This document shows positions 37,740 through 50,814 of a stretch of 64,000 bases of DNA, one piece after another. How positions within the stretch are numbered: position 1 is the first letter of the stretch; each line of letters starts with the position of its first letter. Below the pieces are notes generated by a model. It was not told where the DNA came from, ran no database searches, and saw only the letters and a program-made list of their open reading frames with translations. The DNA is from Sipunculus nudus (taxonomy: Eukaryota > Annelida > Sipuncula > Golfingiida > Sipunculidae). The translations under genes and the position numbers were made by a program. The stretch covers positions 4,953,479-5,017,478 of the forward strand of contig CM049321.1 of the NCBI GenBank assembly GCA_026874595.1. Direction: 5' to 3'.

Positions 37740-39697
37740 CTTGGTATCCAGGCTGTCATTTAGGTAAAGGCTAAAAGGTAAATTAAAATATCATGTTTTT
37801 GTTCATCACTGGGTCTCAGCTTTTCTCATGCTCATTATGATCTGTGAATATATATGTACAAAGTACATACATACATGTCCAAAAGAGATTATTTCTCAAA
37901 CCTTCCCAGATTAGTGGTTTACTATTTAGTTTGATACAATTTTATGAGTCTTTCTTTATTTTGTTACTTTATGAATTATTACTAAGTTAAAAAAATGTTT
38001 TGTATGAATATTTGTATACAATTATTATAAAATGAAAAAAATATAGTGATCTTTGATCTATGGAACTGGCAGTGGTAGAAAATAGTTGTCTTTATAAACA
38101 GTATACACACAGACAATACATTGAGATCAGTTGGACCACACAGTTGAATTAAATGGGCAGGTTACTTAATATAGCCATATGCCAAAATCAGCTTTATCAA
38201 TTGATTCAGGTTTTGTTTTGTTAAATATGTAGGCCAAGAGGGATTTTTACAGTAAGTTTATCATTTTATCATTGATGTTTGATAATACCACAATAGATAT
38301 TTGCGTTGCATATGACCCTTTATCAGATGAAAGGAAAATGTCAACCATGCTATTTTTGTCTACTGCTGATTTAGCAAAAAAAAACACCCCAGGAATTTTA
38401 TACCAAAATTAGAATGTGAAGTCAGACCTTCCCACAAAAGGGCACTCATAGATTATATGGGCTTTATATATTCACAAAGAGAGTTTATTTTGAAAAGTTA
38501 CTTGTAATCAACCAGGTACTCCAGTAAATATTTACAAGGAAAGCATCTCTGTGCTGTGCAAGAATTTAAGTGAAACAATTAATTTAATATCTGAGAAAAC
38601 AGACTTTTTCCAGTCAAGACATATTGATTGCGGTGACAGGGTCAAGGACACTTCTTGACAGACGTTGATTGGATGATGGTAGTAAATATGATAAATTACA
38701 TTGGTTAGCTAAAATACCCAATTCTGCAAGGTCACTTCATGTTGGAATGTCCTGAAAGTTGCAAAGTATACATATAATAAGTTTGACTAAAATCTTTTTA
38801 TTCTCTATTGCTGGAATTCACATTATTTTCTGTCATTGTAACCTAATTTTGACAGAATTATCAGCATACATCCTAATTATTGCCAAAAACCAATGGACAT
38901 CTTTGGTGAGACAGACTATGGAAACACCTGCCAAAATAAGATACAGTGCCACACTTCAGTAACACAGGTATCTTAGTAAATGGCAGAGCAAGCAGTGTCC
39001 CTAATTCCTATCAATGGGCAGCTTGAACCAGGGACACAGAAATCACCCTGTGTTACAATGGAAAAGAAGGTTTTGAGTGAAAACAAAATATATATTGATG
39101 ATCCAGAATTACTCCAAAATTGAATGGATTGTTTCTTTGGTGTTGCCCTAACCCACCTGACAATTTCATCAAAATCTCTTCAAGACTTTTTACTTCAATT
39201 TCTAACTGACAAATAAACCAACAAACCAAGGGGATGACATAAATACTTTTTGCTCCTAGAGGAGGTAAAACAATTTTACTTGATCTGCCCTGTAATCTGG
39301 ATTCGCACCCAAAATTAATATTTACAGTAAAACACTAGTGTTCCAAAGCTTTAACAAGTTAGTTTCAAAATCTGTTGACAGATGGCAGCACTTGATAGTC
39401 TGCTCGAGTAATAATTACAAGGCAAAACAATCCAGGTGCTCTGCAACACTTAATGGGGTCCTCCCTTGCCATTGTTCCACACCCCACAATATCTAATGGA
39501 AATTGGTGCAATTTTTTTGTAAAACCTTTGGACAAACAGACAAACCAGCATACACATTGACAGCCGGGGGGGGGGGGGGGGGGGGGGGGGGGACATGATC
39601 TCGGTGGAGGTATAAGGTGACAAAGTGTAAATTCCTGTCTCATTAATAAGGTCCACACTAATTGCTGCCCTGGAACCACAGGGTGTCTGTGTGTGTG

Positions 39698-39728
<31 letters not shown>

Positions 39729-40120
39729 TGATAATGTTTTCTCATCTTGTCATTGTTACATGAATGAAAAATACAAAGCTAAAAAAAATGCGGCAGCATA
39801 TCACATCATGCCATTTCTTGTGATCACTGACATAAGAGAAAGGTCATTTATGTTTACAAAAGTATTTTAGATATATATGTGCAAACAATTTAACTTAAAA
39901 CCAATTTAAACATTAAAATAATTATTGGCAGATCTCTGTTTTCAACTGAATTTGTGAAAGGAATTTTTATGTAGATCCTAAATATATATGTTCTCCAGTG
40001 ATTAGCCCTGTATTAAACAAGACAGGCATGAATGCTTTTGACCAATGTTTTTCCAATATATTATAGAACTGCAAGCTTATTTATTTGAGATGACTATATA
40101 TTGTTCAGTATTGCACAATT
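37740..40120. other. Downstream of the aminotransferase gene, no gene seen
   Basis: Probable 3' UTR then intergenic AT-rich DNA, with a long G tract (39566-39592) and a TG/TA microsatellite (39690-39726). Confidence 0.5.
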
Positions 40121-40125
40121 TTATT

Positions 40126-42382
40126 GTATCGCCAGACATAGTCTGGAGATACTATGGTTTAGGCACGGTCGCACCGCCGCCGCCGCCGCCGCCGCAGAGA
40201 TTTCTTTTGGACACAATAACTCAAAAAATATTTCACGGATCTTTACCAAACTTGGTATATGTATAGATATGGGTGAGAGGACGACGCCTATTTAAAATGA
40301 GGTCATGACCTCAACTAGGAGAGTGACCTTGACCTTGAATAGGTTCAATTTTGGGGAAAATCACACAAATTCTTAAATATCTCAAGAAAACTTGCATGGA
40401 TTGATCCCAAAATCAAGTTGATCGAAGATCATGGATAGGGTTGTCATGTTCCAGAAACTGGTGGCGCCACCTATTATTCTTTACTTGTTTTCATGCCGTT
40501 TAATATCCTCAAAATTGCTACTTGACAGTACTGTGAGCATTATAAGTCAAACACTAATGGACAGATTTCTTTCATATTATGCAAATACATAGATATGGGT
40601 TATGGGATGATGTTTATTTAAATTGGGGTCATGACCTTTCCTATGAGAGTGGCCTTGACCTTGAATATTGCCATATATGGTGAAAATCACACAAAATCAT
40701 TAATTTCTCAATAAGGGATGCATGCATTGGTCCAAAAATCAACTTGACAGAAGATCTTGGATAGTAATGTCATGTACCGGAAACAGGTGGCGCCACCTGT
40801 TATTCTTTTACTTGTTTTCGTGCCGTTTAATACCCCATCATTGCCACTTAACAGTACATTTATAACCTTTTAGCATTATAAGTCAAAAACTAATGGACAG
40901 ATTTCTTTCATATTATGCATATACATAGACATGGGTTATGGGATGATGTATATATTAATTGGGGTCATGACCTTTCCTATTAGAGTGGCCTTGACCTTGA
41001 ATATTGCCATATATGGTGAAAATTACACAAAATCATTAATATCTCAATAAGGGATGCATGCATTAGTCCAAAAATCAACATGTTCGAAGATCTTGGAAAG
41101 TATTGTCATGTACCGGAAACAGGTGGCGCCACCTGTTATTCTTTTACTTGTTTTGTGCCGTTTAATACCCCATCATTGCCATTTATCAGTACTGTGAGCA
41201 TTATAAGTCAAAAACTAATGGACAAATTTCTTTCATATTATGCATATACATGGATATGGGTAATAGGATAATGTTTATTTGAATAGGGGTCATGACCTTT
41301 CCAATGAGTGGCCTTGACCTTAAATATTGCCATATATGGTGAAAATCACACAAAATCATTAATTTCTCAATAAGGGATGCATGCATTGGTCCAAAAATCA
41401 ACTTGACCCAAGATCTTGGATAGTAATGTCATGTACCGGAAACAGGTGGCGCCACCTGTTATTCTTTTACTTGTTTTCATGCCGTTTAATACCCCATCAT
41501 TGCCACTTAACAGTACATTTATAACCTGTGAGCATTATAAGTCAAAAACTAATGGACAGATTTCTTTCATATTATGCATATACATAGACATGGGTTATGG
41601 GATAATGTATATATAAATTGGGGTCATGACCTTTCCTATTAGAGTGGCCTTGACCTTGAATATTGCCATATATGGTGAAAATTACACAAAATCATTAATA
41701 TCTCAATAAGGGATGCATGCATTGGTCCAAAAATTAACATGTTTGAAGATCTTGGAAAGTATTGTCATGTACCGGAAACAGGTGGCGCCACCTGTTATTC
41801 TTTTACTTGTTTTGTGGCGTTTAATACCCCATCTTTGCCATTTATCAGTACTGTGAGCATTATAAGTCAAAAACTAATGGACAAATTTCTTTCATATTAT
41901 GCATATACATGGATATGGGTTATAGGATAATGTTTATTTGAATAGGGGTCATGACCTTTCCAATGAGTGGCCTTGACCTTGAATATTGCCATATATGGTG
42001 AAAATCACACAAAATCATTAATTTCTCAATAAGGGATGCATTGATTGGTCCAAAAATCAACTTGAACGAAGATCTTGGATAGTGTTGTCATGTACGGGAA
42101 ACAGGTGGTGCGACCTGTTATTCTTTTACTTGTTTTCGTGCCGTTTAATACCCCATCATTGCCACTTAACAGTACTGTGAACATTATAAGTCAAAAACTA
42201 ATGAACAGATTTCTTGCATATACATAGACATGGGTTAGGGGATGATGTATATTGAAATTTGGATCATGACCTTTTCTATGAGAATGACCTTTTCTATGAG
42301 TGTGGTCTGATATTAATTGTTGCTGAAGATGGGGGGCCTATTCTTAAAGGGGGGGGGGGGGGGATTAATTGTCTGGCGATAC
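40126..42382 (+). mobile_element. Hairpin-ended repeat element B with higher-order tandem array
   Basis: 13-bp TIRs GTATCGCCAGACA at 40126-40138 and 42370-42382. The left end folds into a hairpin (40126-40152) followed by (GCC)n at 40174-40195; the right end has a G tract next to TATTCTTAAAGG. The interior is a tandem array whose units alternate 336 and 323 bp, each holding a GGTGGCGCCACC palindrome. Same architecture as element A, opposite orientation. No protein encoded. Confidence 0.82.
40460..42115 (+). repeat. Tandem array with alternating 336/323-bp units (659-bp higher-order period)
   Basis: The GGTGGCGCCACC landmark recurs at 40460, 40786, 41122, 41445 and 41781, and degraded at 42104: spacings 326, 336, 323, 336, 323. 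Segments 659 bp apart (for example 41080 and 41739) are nearly identical, more so than neighbouring units. Confidence 0.92.
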
Positions 42383-42384
42383 GT

Positions 42385-45055
42385 GCCAAGAAATATCTAG
42401 TTTTGTTCACACTATTGCAAATGAAAGAGAACACTTTAATTAAAGTGTGTATTTAGTTGATTTTTTTATAGATCTAAAGTGGTGACTTACAAATTTAAAT
42501 TAATTTCAGTTCCATCCTCTAGTCTTCACACATACACTACTTAAAACCTCGGTATAAATTTAAAATCTGATCTGTAAAATCTTTTTCACTGATCATATAA
42601 ATAATAAAAAAAAATAAAAGAATATATAGGGAACACCAGTTCTCCTTTACCTAAAATTGTTCTAGTATTTTTTTTTTTACACAAAAAGGGACTTGGACTA
42701 ATATTTAACTTAGTCCTATATACAAGTTTTTACTGCAGTCTTAGTTAATATGGATTAACCTTTTCTGTGTTGTATTACCAATTTTCTATGTTCTGTCCGC
42801 AGAATGCAGATTATTTGGTAATGGTAATCCTTTTTGCAATTTAATAGGTCAGCCTACTATGGCATACCAGTTAATTTTACAAATAAGCAAAAAATATGCT
42901 TTACTTATCTGTATTTTTCATAGCATTATACGGAGAAAATACTGTATTTGTGTAAATTTAACTTACTCAGTATGTGAATAGGTCCCTTTAAACCAGAAAA
43001 GTTTTTATGATATTAAACAAAAGATTCCATTTTGTCAAATGTACGGCTAGTCCAGTGTAATATTTTCATTTAATGAGATTCAGTTGAAATTTTTTCAGTA
43101 AATATTATTCATCTAATATTTTACATCACTTAATTATACATTTGTCTATGAATATTATTTTTGAAGTAGGTGCATGGAATAGATGAGCCACTGATCTGTT
43201 AGAACTGATTTTAATTGTTTTTAATTTGAAAAAGAAGATCACCTGTGAAAAGGTGTTGTGGATACAGCCATTTTATATAACAATGTTAATTTTATTTATT
43301 CCAGTTTTGTGCTAGTGTGACATTTTTATTTACTGTTTGTTAATTGAATGTCAAACATTTGAAAACTGCTGTATGTGTTGTTTTAACCAATAGTTAGAAC
43401 AATAGACCCAATTACACGGGTACTTCAGTGTGCTCTTACCGCAGTCTGGTGCTCACTAGAATCTTGACCCACCTTAAAAGGCTGGTCTAGTCTAGACCAC
43501 ACCATACCAAAATCTAGCATATTTGGCCTAGATCTAGCATGTTGTAAGGGGTCGGGAGCAGTCTAGATCTTGTGTGTCAATAGGGCTAATATTCATTTTT
43601 CACAATAAGTGTCACAGGTATACAACTTATTACGTAAGTATTGCCTGCATTATCATTTTATCTTTACCTGTAGATAAGTTTTTGTGACTGATATTACTGA
43701 ACAACATGCACCATAAATGATATTGTGTAAAGCTTGCAGGGCTTAACATTAATTTTTTTCCAAGTACTTGCCGACTAAGGCATGTAACATTGTGTCATTA
43801 CTTGGCTTACAAAAAACTGTGATTGCAGCTATGAACCATGTCACCCCAATGTTGTGTTGCTTGCTTTATTGTATGTTAAGCCTGCCGTACACTATGTGAC
43901 TTGTCACGCTACTGTGATCATGTGACTTTCCCTGTTTTCCTCCGTATCTGAGGAGGGTGCCATATGACTCGAGTGGTCAACAGGAAATGTAGGAGAAGTA
44001 GAGCTATTTCGCGATATTCATAAATATTTTTTCTAAAGATCTATAATATTAAAGAGAAACAAGAGAGTTATTGTCATATGCAGAAAAAAATATTCTAAAA
44101 ATAAATATACATAAATATATAAAGTTAACATGGTATATTGCAGGCATTAGACAATGAACATTTTCAAATGTTTGTTAAATATATTTGTCTGTATTATTTG
44201 TACAGATATATGTACAGATAATTTAAAAGAAAAAGGCATAGTCAATATGATTTTATTTAAGAAAGAAAATGGCTCTCCAAAGATAAGTCAAGATTCAAAA
44301 CCTTTTGGTAATGGTTTATGGTCAATTCACTTGTCTAGTTGTACAATTAGAAGCCAAATTTTGGTTGCCCTACAATCCTTTCCTACAACTCTTAATTGCC
44401 CTAGGCAAGTGGTTAACTGTTAATGTTAAGCCCTGCCTGACTATCCAGATATAGAATAGATCAGTAGTGCCACCTGTTGGCAGTATGATGTACTATTATA
44501 GAACATGCCAAAGGCAGCATTTACCTAAACATGTAGAGGGGTCATCCCTGCCAGTTGTACTTTTTATAACAGGTTTTAATCTCGTTTTTGTGGATTTTAT
44601 GTGTGCATGTTTTATTATTCAGCCACAGATTTTTTCTGAAATATCTGAGTCTTTAAAACATTCCATGCTTTACTTATGTGATCCAAGCACATTTAATCAG
44701 TTTTTGTCTTTTGAGGTTATATATAAGTTCTGCATATATGATCAGAACTGTAATGCTAAGATATAGCCAAGAGACAGTTAATTTAGCCAGAGAGCATTAT
44801 TCCTCAGAAGAAACATAATCAATAATATATACCAATGTTGACATTACATGTAACTATGTTCCCTTGAATACAGAATATCCAAATATACATATGCAGTTAA
44901 ACCTGTGTTAAAAGACCATTTTATTGGAATGGCCAATAATGGTTTTAATTTAAAGGTGATCTTATTAGACAGGTTAACAATAACCAGTGTGAATCAGTAT
45001 GGTATATTCTAGGGTGGTCTTTAAAGACAGGTGGTCTTACTAGATAGGTAGTCTC
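42385..45055. other. Intergenic, no gene seen
   Basis: AT-rich DNA with no coding signal; the short open frames (for example 44154-44423) resemble nothing known. A patch with repeated CTAGA/TCTAGAC motifs is at 43480-43570. Confidence 0.5.
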
Positions 45056-45060
45056 TCTCA

Positions 45061-45074
45061 GACAGATTCTGCTG

Positions 45075-45114
<40 letters not shown>

Positions 45115-45117
45115 TCT

Positions 45118-45207
<90 letters not shown>

Positions 45208-45208
45208 T
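45061..45208 (+). repeat. (CT)n(TA)n microsatellite
   Basis: About 120 bp of CT with TTTC interruptions followed by (TA)n, abutting the SINE at 45211. Confidence 0.95.
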
Positions 45209-45210
45209 AG

Positions 45211-45445
45211 GTCTGGACAGTCAAAGGGTAAAACACTCAGCTCTCTCTGCTTGCGACCCGGGTTCAATCCCTGGCGTGGCCATGAGAGTGGGTTGTTGTG
45301 GCCCATCCACAGTTGGTGGTTTTCTCCGGGTTCTCAGGTTTCCTCCACCTCCAGACACTACCGAGAACCTCCACCTGAGCCACGGAGAGTGCCACAATTA
45401 GTTATAACAACCATTTGTATAATCCATGGTAAATAAATATAATTA
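45211..45445 (+). repeat. tRNA-derived SINE, copy 1
   Basis: A tRNA-like head with B-box GGTTCAATCC (45261-45270), then a core with GGTTTTCTCCGGGTTCTC and TTTCCTCCACC, and a tail TAAATAAATATAATTATAA. Two other copies share this order (50564-50790, 63672-63893), as expected for a mollusc SINE family. Confidence 0.82.
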
Positions 45446-45465
45446 TAATTATAATTATAAATATA

Positions 45466-46040
45466 CAGGGCCGTAAGGTAAGCCAGACTAAAATGGCAAA
45501 GGGGGGGGGGGGGGATTAAGTGAATGCAAGGGGACAAAGCCCCCCAAAGTGGTAGGGTGTGTGGGAGGAGGAAAATTTATGAGACACTGTATGTATATTA
45601 CTGCATTCTGGTGCACATTTGCTGTCATTTATTGGTCAATTCTTTCTCAGAAAAAAAAAATAAAAAAAAAAAGGAATATATCAACTTAGCAATAATTTTT
45701 GCACCTCAAATCTAGGGAGTACTGGGGGGCACCTAGGGGAATCTGGTGAGCACCACTATGTATAAAAAATTATTCATCTTATATTCATGGAATGTGGGTT
45801 TGTGGGAAGGAAGGGGATTGGGAGCAAAAATATTTGTATGTTTGTCTCTGAAACTGACTTCACCAAACAAGCACAAATTTAATGTTTACATTTTGGTATG
45901 TGGTGGCCTCTTGTATTTTTTGGTGTTTTGCACTGTTTATATATTTTATGCTTTCAGTGTCCAAATGTGTTTAATGCTGTTAAGCTAAGTCAGTGCTATT
46001 ACTCAGACAGCCATGGTCAGTTTTTTTCTTTTTATTTCCT
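45466..46040. other. Intergenic, G tract, no gene seen
   Basis: Poly-G at 45500-45514 and an A-rich patch near 45650. The 80-codon open frame at 45746 shows no recognisable domain. Confidence 0.45.
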
Positions 46041-46044
46041 AAAT

Positions 46045-46260
46045 ATTTGGGGGGGAGGTAAGTGCCTCCATATTTAAATTCTTAATATATGTACTTCTGC
46101 AGAAATCCATTGTGGTTTCAGACTATGTGACATTGCAGAATCACATACTTCCTCTCATTTTATATCCTGGTGTGTACCAGGCCAAGTGAGTACTGCACCT
46201 GAGGGCCCTGGGTATGTAATCATCCCAATGCGGAACATACCACCCAGGAACCCCCGAAAG
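46045..46260 (+). repeat. Dispersed repeat, copy 2 (partner 6430-6640)
   Basis: Same ordered blocks as copy 1, with perhaps a third of positions changed. Confidence 0.75.
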
Positions 46261-46522
46261 ATGCACTTTTTGTGAGCGAAACATGTACTCTATTGCCCTC
46301 CCATGTGCTGTATGCCTGCCTCACAAATGCAACCATACTGATTCAAAGTAGCAGTTGTGCACCACCTGGTTATTATTTCCTGTTTATGAAATCTAGGTAG
46401 CAGGAATTATACTATGTCATTCCTGTAGCCAAACTTTTTTGGAATGATTTTATTTTGTCATCGTCATCAGAGTATCTTTGTGTCTGGCATTTAATGAATT
46501 TATGTATACGAGAGACGAGTTT

Positions 46523-46526
<4 letters not shown>

Positions 46527-46569
<43 letters not shown>

Positions 46570-46600
46570 ATAAGTATACAATTATATATTTATATATATA
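46527..46600 (+). repeat. (TA)n microsatellite
   Basis: TA repeat of about 34 bp followed by further TATA-rich sequence. Confidence 0.9.
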
Positions 46601-47404
46601 AAATCAGGCTACTAATCATGACTCTGGTGCTCAGTGTCCGTAAAATAGAGGTTACACGGTATGTGTATTTATAATATAATGTTCGTCATTGTTATCATGA
46701 ACAGTTTGGAATATTACTTATAATGAAGATTTGCTACCATGTATTTAACATTGCAAGGGAAACTGCTGACTTGACAGTTTTATGTGCAATGAAAATATCG
46801 CTTTTACACACGTGTAATGTAGACGTAGTTACAGATTTATTGAAGACAAAATCTTCCGTTTATAAAATTGATTTTAATAACCATGATAAATATGAATGAA
46901 GCTCAGATTTGTTGTTTTAATAGAAATGGTTCCTTTAGCATATTTATAGTTTATTGATGACTGTAAATGAAAATTTCACTGAAAATTGTATATATTGTTT
47001 GGGACGAAAATTGGCCAAATAATTGATTCGTATACTACGCAATGATGTTGAACTATTTATTGTTCATATTATATCTGAGGGCGGGTTATCAGATTTATGT
47101 GATCATTGGAATTTCTGTTATGTGCATTTTTTTCATGTTTCGAAATAAACTCTTTTCAAACAAACATATATGTTTGGTGTGTTTTTAACTAAGTTTAACT
47201 TTTATCTGACCTCTTTAGTGAACAATCTAAGTCCACTTTTAGCATGTCCTAATTTTGAATTTACTTGCAGAACGAGCCACAGGTATTACGAAAGCAATCA
47301 ACTCACAAATATATACGTCTGCCAGCTCACGCGTATACGCACACATGGAACGCATCTGGTGTTTCCACATATACATACATACGTATGCACGCCCAATAGC
47401 TTAT

Positions 47405-47725
47405 ATGACCTTTATAAAACAAAGGTAATCCCTTTATATATTAAAGATAGACCAGAGAACATTGAGATCACCGCACACAGGCTGCGTGTTTTGTTTATTT
47501 TAACATGTTTGATATATGTGGGGGTCCTCAAAAATTAAACAAATTCAACAAAGGCATCTGGCGGCTAGTCAGATAAGTAAGAGCTTTGCAAATGGCGTTT
47601 TGCAACAAGTGACCTTTCTACCTCCGCATATATGTAGCCTACCACCTTAAATTACATGTTTTCCATTTTGTCAGCATTGCAGTGTTTACAAACGTTGTTG
47701 ATAACAAATGCATACATACTTCACG
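47405..47725 (+). repeat. Dispersed repeat (partner 36655-36990)
   Basis: Direct-orientation copy with the same ordered blocks. It explains the second half of the 122-codon open frame at 47170-47538, which is therefore not a gene. Confidence 0.85.
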
Positions 47726-47864
47726 ATGGCCTTTTTATAACAAAAGTGCCCTTAGATCATTAATATATTCACAGTGAAAACCAAAAATCGCATAAATTCT
47801 TTTTCCAAAGATAGTTGAATGGGTACCTTTAATCTGACATTCCATATTTGCGTATGCAGTTTAC

Positions 47865-48065
47865 AGAAGCGGATCCGGGGGGGGGGGGGGTCCAGGGGGT
47901 CCGGACCCCCCCCCCCTTTTTTCATCAGAAACAACTTTTTTTTAAGGGCTTCAGACAAAATTTTGCCGCCTGGACCCCCCTTTTTAGACCTGAGGACCTT
48001 TTTTCAGTGTTTTCATTTGTCCTCTTGGGTTGGACCCCCTTTTCTAACGCATGGTAGTCCAAGAG
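47865..48065 (+). repeat. Dispersed repeat with G/C homopolymers, copy 1 (partner 53255-53410)
   Basis: Both copies run GAAGCGGA, G tract, GGGTC, C tract, CTTTT, TTTTTAAGGG, TTCAGAC, then GGACCCCC, and end in TTGGACCC-like sequence. Confidence 0.8.
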
Positions 48066-48269
48066 TATGGGGTTTAACCTGGAAATGGCTGGTAACAACA
48101 TGATTTTTTTTCAGGATAGGTCCATTAATATGTGTAGAATCATATACTAAAAATCCAAGATGGTGACCAAAATGACGTGGAAATTTCACACTTTGAAGTC
48201 AGTGGTAGGGTATTTCTCCGACAGATCACCTCTTACTCATGCAAATATAATCTATCGGCCCGATTTTGC

Positions 48270-48385
48270 TGTATACGTACCGCATACGCGTACGTATTAA
48301 TGGAATCACAGGCGTCCGTTTTCTAGCTGCATTACGCATACGTACCGCATTACGCATACGTACCGCATACGCGTATATGGAATGC
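48270..48385. repeat. Cluster of short CGCATACGTACC palindromic repeats
   Basis: CGTACCGCATACGCGTA and CATTACGCATACGTACC variants recur about five times in 110 bp, giving a CpG-rich, self-complementary patch in AT-rich DNA. Confidence 0.75.
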
Positions 48386-48389
48386 TAGC

Positions 48390-49250
48390 TTTATCTTGAT
48401 CCGACTGCATCATTAAATCATAAGGCATAGGGATCACTGTTCTCCGGGTAGAGATATATACACTCAAGCCAAAAAATAATCCATAATTGCAACAGCCAAT
48501 GACGATTTTAATCCAAACTGATTAAAAGTCATTTCAGCTATGCTAATGTTTTTTAATCATCTGTCAGTAATATCTGCATGTTCACAATATTTTAAAGAAT
48601 GTGCCTTAGGCGAAATACCTTTTTTTTCGCCTCATGCACACCATTTAGACTATCTATATGTCTCGTATGGAGAGAATCGATCCACTATTCTACAGTTTAG
48701 GGGACGATTATATGCAGTAGTGAACTATACACTTTTTTTGAATATATAAACACTGGTAGGTCCACTTCTAAATACTAGTATATCGTGCATGACTACAACA
48801 ACATTGACATTAAAATATAAAAGTCACGATATTTGCATGTGACCTGCGGGCGGTGCTACCTGAATAGACCTTTTTCTCTGCATGGTATAAATGTCATATT
48901 AGAATTTTTCCAGGTCTATGAAAATATTAAAGCACTTCAGTTGTCATAGAGGAATGGTAGAAATAGAGTGGAGCGTCATTTATCCGAAAAGAAACTTTGG
49001 AAACCTTGGCCTCCCTCCCCTTCAGAGGAAAAAAAAAACGCTCTCCCGGTAAATATGAAGTGAGTTCAATTAAATTCAGATTGTTGTCTTCCTAGAACGT
49101 CAGATTTCGCTGATAACAATCATAACACATTTTGACAAGGTCAAGTGTTTGCATGCTGAAGTTATGTCTCTTGTTCAATAACTTTGCTACATACTAATGA
49201 AAGGTAGGTTATTCCTGTGTAGGAATTTAGAGTTGACATAACGCCTCTCT
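48390..49250. other. Intergenic, no gene seen
   Basis: No coding signal or recognised repeat. Confidence 0.45.
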
Positions 49251-49270
49251 TATGGATGTACGAGCTTGTT

Positions 49271-50009
49271 GTATCCGCCAAAACAAAGTTTTGCGTATAC
49301 TATGTTTTTGACCGGGTTCCGCCGCCGCCGCCGCCGCCGCGTTCGTTTCCGGAGAACTTCTCTGAGACTACTGGACGGATTTTTCCGATACGTACAGCAA
49401 TTATCGGGTCACATGTGAACTGGTGCCTAACCAATTGGCGTTGACCTCTGACCTTTCCTCTCTGCCCAGCGTCCATTTGTGCGTCTGTTTCCACACATAA
49501 ACCCACATATCTTGGGAACCGTTTGACCGATCAAGAAAAAAAAATAAATGTACAAATGTAGCCCTTGGATAGGTTTATAACATACACAAAAAATGGTGGC
49601 GCCACCTGCAACCATGTTTGCACAGTGTCCATCTGTTCGTCTGCCTTGGGTTAAAATCACTCATATCTCCGCAAGGGTTTGACTTATTCACCTGAAATTT
49701 GGCATATCTCTTTACCAAACGCAAAACTGGTGGCGCCACCTGCAACCAATTTTTTCACAGCAACCGTCTGTTTGTCTGCCGTGGGATAAAATCACTCATA
49801 TCTCGGCAGTGGTTTCACATATCTGCCTAAAATTTTGCGTGTTTATACATCTTTGTTAGCTTTCTCGATTTTTTTGGCAGGTGGCGCCACCTACATACAC
49901 ATTTCTGCTGCAGACATCCATGCTAATATGCAACACACCTCACTCTATTTCCCCTTGCCACTCAATCCATGCCTCACTTCACCCGTTTCACTCTGATTTT
50001 GGGGGATAC
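49271..50009 (+). mobile_element. Hairpin-ended repeat element C
   Basis: Starts GTATCCGCCAAAACA, folding with GTTTTGCGTATAC into a hairpin (49271-49300), followed by (GCC)n at 49319-49340. The right end, GATTTTGGGGGATAC (to 50009), is the inverted form of the left. Three tandem units of 134-151 bp, each with GGTGGCGCCACC (49595, 49729, 49880), fill the middle. Same plan as elements A and B, with different internal units. Confidence 0.72.
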
Positions 50010-50563
50010 ACGTAGTCGCTTGTCGACTACCCGTATTCTAGTTTATATACAAAATATTAGAAAACAAAGTACAACCGCCAATGATGTCAAACAGAAAAAA
50101 AACATGTAACCTAAAGCGGCTGGTTGCAGATGTGCGGAAGCTGAAAGGTCGGCGAGCCAAAATGCAAAAATGGTACATTCTACATTTCCCAAAAAATAAA
50201 AAAAAATAGAAACAGTTTAATTTTTTATATTATGGCTTATTATTCTTCGAGTAAAGAGAAATGAGTACGAATTGAAAGAGATAATTTGATAATAATATCC
50301 ATACAGCCCTATATATATTTAAGTGAGTTCGGGTCTGAATGTCTTTTACCAAATTTAACAGTATGTAGACTGCAGTTATGAACACTGGAATTTACAGGAA
50401 TATTGTAAATATAACATGCATGGAGCTTTTTCCAAAATTATAATTTTAATTTCATTAAATTACTTCATTATTACTCCCCACCATGCAGGTCTGTTAACAA
50501 AATGAACGTAGAACTCTGCAGATACTTTCGGATTGTTAAACGACTGCAAGTATTAATCCTTGG

Positions 50564-50790
50564 GCCTGGGCAGTCGAGGGTCGAAACGAACGGCTCTCTC
50601 CGCTCGCGACCCGGGTTTGATCCCAGGTTTGGTCATGAGAGTTGGTTGAAGTTTCTCGTCCAAGGTCGGTGGTTTTCTCCGGGTTCTCCGGTTTCCTCCA
50701 CCCCTACAGACTACCGAACGCCATCACCTGAACCATATAGAGTGCCGCGATTAGTTTAAAAACTATTTGTAAAATCCATGTAAAATAATT
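50564..50790 (+). repeat. tRNA-derived SINE, copy 2
   Basis: Head GGCCTGGGCAGTCGAGGGTC, B-box-like GGTTTGATCC, core GGTTTTCTCCGGGTTCTCCG and TTTCCTCCACC, tail CATGTAAAATAATTATG. Confidence 0.82.
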
Positions 50791-50814
50791 ATGTTTATAT
50801 TAATAAAAAATAAA

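Noticed and set aside
39365-39745. 126-codon minus-strand open frame
   Set aside because: It runs through a poly-G/C tract and a TA microsatellite (poly-Pro and IYIYIY), so it is an artefact.
579-42382. CRISPR-like array in the CTTGACC tandem repeats
   Set aside because: Units are contiguous 140-340 bp repeats without distinct spacers, in a eukaryotic genome.
47170-47538. 122-codon open frame
   Set aside because: Its second half is a dispersed repeat shared with 36655-36990, and no domain is visible.
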